Shown here: positions 59,572 to 64,000 of the stretch, piece after piece | Position numbering within the stretch: position 1 is the stretch's first letter | Layout of the letters: the number at the start of each line of letters is the position of its first letter | Source of the DNA: Druceiella hillmani | Taxonomy: Eukaryota; Arthropoda; Insecta; Lepidoptera; Hepialidae | Length of the DNA stretch: 64,000 nt | Assembly (NCBI GenBank): GCA_039881145.1 | Contig: JAYKKI010000061.1 | Coordinates: 11,692,001-11,756,000 of the forward strand | Reading direction: 5' to 3' | Notes under the pieces: model-generated | Database searches by the model: none | Told to the model about the DNA's origin: nothing | What the model saw: the letters and a program-made list of their open reading frames with translations, nothing else | Position numbers and translations under genes: made by a program

Positions 59572-59729
59572 AGATACTAAAAGATATGATCGAACTATTT
59601 GTAGATCTAACAATATGTTTATATAATCTCCTATGAAATGTGTGCACCGTTTTCAGATACTAAAAGATACGATCGAACTATTTGTAGATCTAACAATACG
59701 TTTATATAATCTCCTATGAAATGTGTGCA
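59572..59729 (+). repeat. 83-bp period tandem duplication
   Basis: The copies at 59572-59646 and 59655-59729 start agatactaaaagata and end atgtgtgca. They differ at about two positions, so the duplication is recent. Confidence 0.96.
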
Positions 59730-60384
59730 TGTATACATATTAAAATATTTTCCTTTCTCCATATCTTTACGTACCTTATTTCTGAATGCCAAAGATTAGA
59801 CACTAGATTTGTGGATGCATTATAGATGTTATACACATCAGCAGTTGAAACTGAATGAGGAAGTGGAAAGATTTTTGAGTCTTTTTTATTAAGTCATTAT
59901 GACTATTCAGAAATAAACAAACCACCTTTGCCTGTTTTTGTTAATTGCAATTTCCACTGAATTTTGATTGTTTATATAAATCTGATTTTTAAATAGATTT
60001 CATTTAACTTTATGAAAATTGTAGTATTTTTTGCATTTTAAGTTAGAACTATTTGACTAAAGCAGAGTAATAATGGTATATACTTAGGTGTACACAATGA
60101 AGTTAGAAATAGAGTATATATTGTGTCTTTCATGATAACTGCCTTTTTATTTGAAGACATTTGAAATTTACTCCTTAAGAAATGTGGTACTGAGTTTTGA
60201 TTAGTTAACATTAGGGCTTTAATGGGATAAATGGTATATTCTTTCAAACAAAGACAAATTACATCACCAAATATTTTACTACACCAAGAACAAGACAAAC
60301 AAAGGTAAAATATATTTCAATGTACAGTGAATAAATTAAGAAATGGTACTTGAATGTATAACTCTACGTTTATAGTTTAATTCA

Positions 60385-60628
60385 TTACATAAGTTTGGTT
60401 ACAATAAATTTAATTTTTATGATGATAAACACTATAATTAAAACAACAGTTAGCACCAAAGTGACCACATCCAGTATGAGATATTCAAACAGAGACATTC
60501 TCGGTGCTTGGAGATAATGGGTTCCGTTATTGCGAATTGCGTACTCCATCCACCATGCAGCGCGTTCCAACTCTGGTTTCATTTTGTCTTCAATGATGGT
60601 TGCAAGCCGTTCCATGTTAAGGCGGTAA
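60385..60628 (-). CDS. UDP-glucuronosyltransferase, last coding exon (partial)
   Basis: The acceptor tccacag at 60629-60635 precedes 80 codons plus stop; the first base completes a codon of the preceding exon. It reads YRLNMERLATIIEDKMKPEL, then RAAWWMEYAIRNNGTHYLQA, the conserved C-terminal block of membrane UGTs. A hydrophobic stretch of about 25 residues (LILDVVTLVLTVVLIIVFII) forms the ER membrane anchor, followed by a short basic cytosolic tail. UGTs attach sugar from a UDP-sugar to small lipophilic compounds, and in insects they serve detoxification and pigment or odour metabolism. The catalytic and donor-binding exons would lie at higher coordinates. I found none up to 64000, so the gene either has a long intron or is incomplete. 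Confidence 0.85.
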
Positions 60629-60635
60629 CTGTGGA

Positions 60636-62040
60636 AAATTGATTTATATAATTCATATTAAATTTAAAGTATCTTTTTGACTTTTGATTCATTTTAATTC
60701 ACTTTGTATTTTCATGAGAAAAGTGATCAAGCATGTAATGTATTAAACATAAAAACCTGTTAGGTACAAGTAGAACTAGTACTAAAAGGGTTCTGTAAAT
60801 GTGTATGCATTTATACTTTAGGGTACATAGGATTTCTATTAAACTATTTACAGGTATTAATTTTTCCCAACGTAAATAAATTGTGTATTATATCTTACAT
60901 ACAGGCATAAAAACATGGTGCTTTTTTAAAAAAATTATAAGATCTAAGATAATTATTACAGTTTTCCTATCTTCTAGTCAGATTTTAGCAATTTTCTTTT
61001 TTCCATAATTTTTGGTTCAGTGGGTTAAGTAAGGGGGGAAGTAAAAGGAATGAATTTAAAATAATAAATATATTTGAATTAGCTAGCATGATACATTGAA
61101 ATAGTGAGACCAGCCGAGCCAAACATCAAACTGTACTTTGAGTAGCAAAGTAGGAAATATGTAGTTATTACAAGAAATCTGATTTGATTCCAAATTAAAT
61201 TTGTTATAAAGTAATATTTGAAACAACAGAAAAGTCAACGAAATAAAAGAAATCATAATGATATGAATATCGCATTTCAAAAAAATTTTCAACATGCCCA
61301 GCCGTATTGTACCGATGAATAGTAAAGTGATAGTTCAGCTATTTTAAAATGCGATGAAAACTTATCAGCTGTATTGTCTAATACAATGCAGTGACAATTT
61401 GTCTCAGTCTATGTAACTTGTTCTCTAGGAAACAGTCTCATTTTGTAAAATGCTTATGTGCTTTGTAAGCGGGCAGATTTCACAGTCCAACTGCGACATA
61501 TGTTAATATCAGCCAAGTGCGTGTCGGTACATACATAAAGAGGGGATTCGTAGTATTTTCTGAAATTCTTGACACAAGTTAAATATTTTGTTGAAAAATT
61601 TCAATTAAATGCTATTGTTTTAAATTCTTTTTGATTGAAACCCGTGTTTGAAAAATTAATATTTTAGAAACAAGGCTTAAGGTTCCGTCACTGCGGCATG
61701 GTGGAATATACTGTTTTTTGTGCAATGAAAATACCAAGAATCTTCTTAATAATGCATGCCATATAAGTTGCTTTAATTTCAACTTTTAGCAAATTTGTTC
61801 ATCTATCGTTTGTCAGAACTATTTTTTCTATTTGTCACTTAGAACACAAACTGTGTTGCCAAAACTAAGTTAATCCAATGAAAAACTACATTTTAGACAT
61901 CTTAACCCATATCAAAAAACACTAATTATTCATATATTGATCTTTGGGTTGTCAGTTGTAAAAAATTGAAGCTTGGAGTTCAATGTGTTTTTTTTGTTAC
62001 TGTTTATGAAACAACAAGTCATTAATCTGTTTGACAATTA
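60636..62040. other. UGT upstream intron or spacer, no exon found
   Basis: AT-rich. It holds a repeat motif at 61511-61555 (agccaagtgcgtgtcgg, aggggattcgtag) and a ggttccgtcactgcgg piece at 61681. Confidence 0.5.
61511..61555 (+). repeat. dispersed repeat motif, agccaagtgcgtgtcgg
   Basis: The best-preserved copy of the motif also seen at 48937 and 50993. Confidence 0.5.
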
Positions 62041-62044
62041 GTGT

Positions 62045-62640
62045 CAGTTCTGACTTTGATATAAAAATGGAGAGCTATTTCTTGGATGTCTCTCACTCAC
62101 TGTTGGAGAATCGTCTTATAAAGGTGTGTTCTTATGTTGTCTACATGGTTACGTTATCTAACCGTTATGTCTCGTGTCTCCGTAATCTTATGTGTTGGAG
62201 GTCTCCATCACCACTAATCCTCTGGGCTAATTTGTTTTTGTGGGTCGATAATCTCCCTTGGTATTTTCTGCTATATTGTGTAACGTCCCTTTTTTACCGT
62301 ATTAATTTTCAGATCATGGTAGATATATTTGTTACTTATGTATTGAGGGATGTTCACTATTGCTCTCAGTGTCTAGGCCTGGAATCTTTTAATTATCTCA
62401 ATATTGCCATTGCTGGCTGATCCCTACAATTGAATACTATAGGTCCATATTGGTGAATGCCGTCCTATTATCCAGTACATGTCACTTAATTGTTTTTGCT
62501 TATATCAGATGTGTTTCTGCCATGTTAATTGTCGATCTAAATTCATGCCTAAATATTTTGCATGCTCTTCCTGAGGGAATTCTTCATTATTTAATTTTAC
62601 TCATAGGCATCTTTAAGAAGGTCTGTAAGAGGTAACTTCT
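62045..62640 (-). mobile_element. Jockey-clade LINE relic, C-terminal ORF2 fragment
   Basis: With stops ignored, the minus strand reads in one frame HAKYLGMNLDRQLTWQKHI, MYWIIGRHSPIWTYSIQL, GSASNGNIEIIKRFQA, TLRAIVNIPQYISNKYIYHD and LKINTVKK. This is the conserved block after the reverse transcriptase of insect Jockey-like elements. There are at least six stops. It is an old fragment near the UGT exon and unrelated to the two other LINEs in the window. Confidence 0.85.
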
Positions 62641-62659
62641 TGTGACGGCTTCTTGTGTT

Positions 62660-63970
62660 TGGGTAACATTACTTGCAGTATATTCCCTTGTCCACTCCAT
62701 ACTTTGACAATTGCTTGCTATTCAATTTTAAAACGATGCTATTTCCTTTACTAAGTAATAGTAAGACTGTTTTGGCCACTTTAACAATTGCCAGTGGCAA
62801 GTAAATATTGTTGGATCAAGAGATTTCGGTCATTTTACTCATAGCAAGTATTTTTAGTATTTTCATATTATCCCGTTGATCGATTTGAAAGTTAATAATA
62901 TCTTTGAAATAACTGTTTTTTAATACTTTTACAGATGAAGCCACAGTCATAATATTCATTTTATATGCTTTCTTTAATAATCGTGTTTTTATGTTCTTCA
63001 TTTATTTATTTAGAGCTCATTTTCTATATTATTATATATTTCTTTATTTAATTATATGTAGATGTAAATAATAACTAATATTGGTTTTATATCCGATAGA
63101 TACATATTTATTATCTTCCATTTGTTACCTAGGAGTAGAAATAGGGTTAAGCTCGTGGATATTAAATGATTAAGATTTTCTTCATATACGAGACTTGTTT
63201 TTGAGAATATTCTCCTACTGCATATATTCCGGCAAGGAGACACAAGATAATTTTTACAAATTTTGTCAGGATCAGATACTGTTTGGTGTTTGTGCCAGCT
63301 GACTTATAGTCAGCTTGCTGATCTAAGCAAATCATTTTCAAATAATACTTCATCTCATTTGCGAAAGAACTTTTCTCTTTGCCCTTAGTTTGGCTTGGTA
63401 ATTGGCGATATTTTCTTCACTGATGCCATTTTTAAAGGAAAATTATATAACAAATTTATTAAGAGCAAATGAAAACAAAATACTCCAGAAAAACATAAAT
63501 AATGCCATGTCGTTATTATATTTCAATTGAAAAACGTTGACCATGTGTATAGGACGTAGAACATGAGAAAATGCAAAATTGACGGTGACTAAAATGGAGG
63601 CGGAGTCTTATATCATATGATAACCGTAACTATGATACGAATTCGGTTATTTATTTTTGATGAATCATCTGCGGATAATGATATCCGACACATCACTAAT
63701 AAGAAACCGCATTACTAGTGATACAAAGTTGAATCTTGTATGTAAATATCATTAATATAAAAATATTTATTGCAAAGTATCAAGATTTTTTATGCACTAT
63801 TTTATTAGAATGTCACTTGCCAACATAGGATCACAAATATTTGAGTTTACGCACCCTAGCGACATTTAATGTTAAACTGGGGAAGGAGCTTTAAAAATGC
63901 AAAATTGTAGATAGAAATTTAATTTTATTTATAGAGATCTAAAAAATGGTTTTTTTATATTCTGGTACCT
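62660..63970. other. no gene recognised
   Basis: AT-rich. The minus-strand open frames at 63001-62816 and 63353-63052 have no family signature. The one at 63353 has a hydrophobic stretch (FVKIILCLLAGIYAVG), but it lies mid-frame and is not followed by a UGT-like sequence. Confidence 0.5.
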
Positions 63971-64000
63971 TTTATATATATATACATATATATATATATA
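63970..64000. repeat. (TA)n microsatellite at window end
   Basis: A TA tract that runs off the end of the window. Confidence 0.9.

Noticed and set aside
62031..62635. Plus-strand frames of 129 and 61 codons
   Set aside because: They are shadows of the Jockey reverse-transcriptase relic on the minus strand.

Overview
This is eukaryotic nuclear DNA, very AT-rich, with GT-AG introns. The encoded Rpt2, MED6, Nxt1 and CDIN1 proteins look like arthropod orthologues. The repeat content (three mariners, a PIF/Harbinger with a MADF-BESS partner, an I-type LINE with RNase H, an RTE-like LINE, a Jockey relic, Helitron-like ends) suggests an insect. I cannot fix the order; a beetle is possible but not shown.

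Layout: 1-8.1 kb is intergenic, with one unassigned exon-like segment (7193-7249, minus). NDUFAF1 (complex I assembly) runs 8176-18041 in five exons; its first intron holds a 3.2 kb Harbinger relic and its third a patchwork of inverted and direct repeats. A decayed I-type LINE (minus, about 19.56-25.09 kb) ends just upstream of the intronless mRNA-export gene Nxt1 (25263-25691). A mariner (26256-27550) separates Nxt1 from the convergent gene MED6 (minus, 27653-33052). MED6 is head-to-head with Rpt2, the proteasome ATPase (34494-44063), whose introns hold a second mariner and a near-perfect palindrome. Rpt2 converges on YAE1 (minus, 44710 to about 47043), which is head-to-head with CDIN1 (47610-50717, 281 aa, complete). 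From 51 to 60 kb there are mainly repeats: a mariner fragment, short tandem repeats, paired hairpins and a 5'-truncated RTE-like LINE. The last coding exon of a UDP-glucuronosyltransferase lies on the minus strand at 60385-60628, followed by a Jockey relic. No further UGT exon was recognised before the window ends.

The host genes are unrelated housekeeping genes (mitochondrial assembly, mRNA export, transcription, proteolysis, Fe-S delivery, nuclear nuclease), not a pathway cluster. They are arranged as divergent and convergent pairs. Splice sites for all complete genes were placed by hand and every junction keeps phase. I found no convincing new multi-gene system. The features most worth a second look are structural: the palindrome in the Rpt2 intron, the ATG-only coding exon of Rpt2, the iterated and non-mirrored terminal repeats of the Harbinger element, the orientation-switching repeat block in NDUFAF1, and the twin hairpins at 55.3-55.5 kb.
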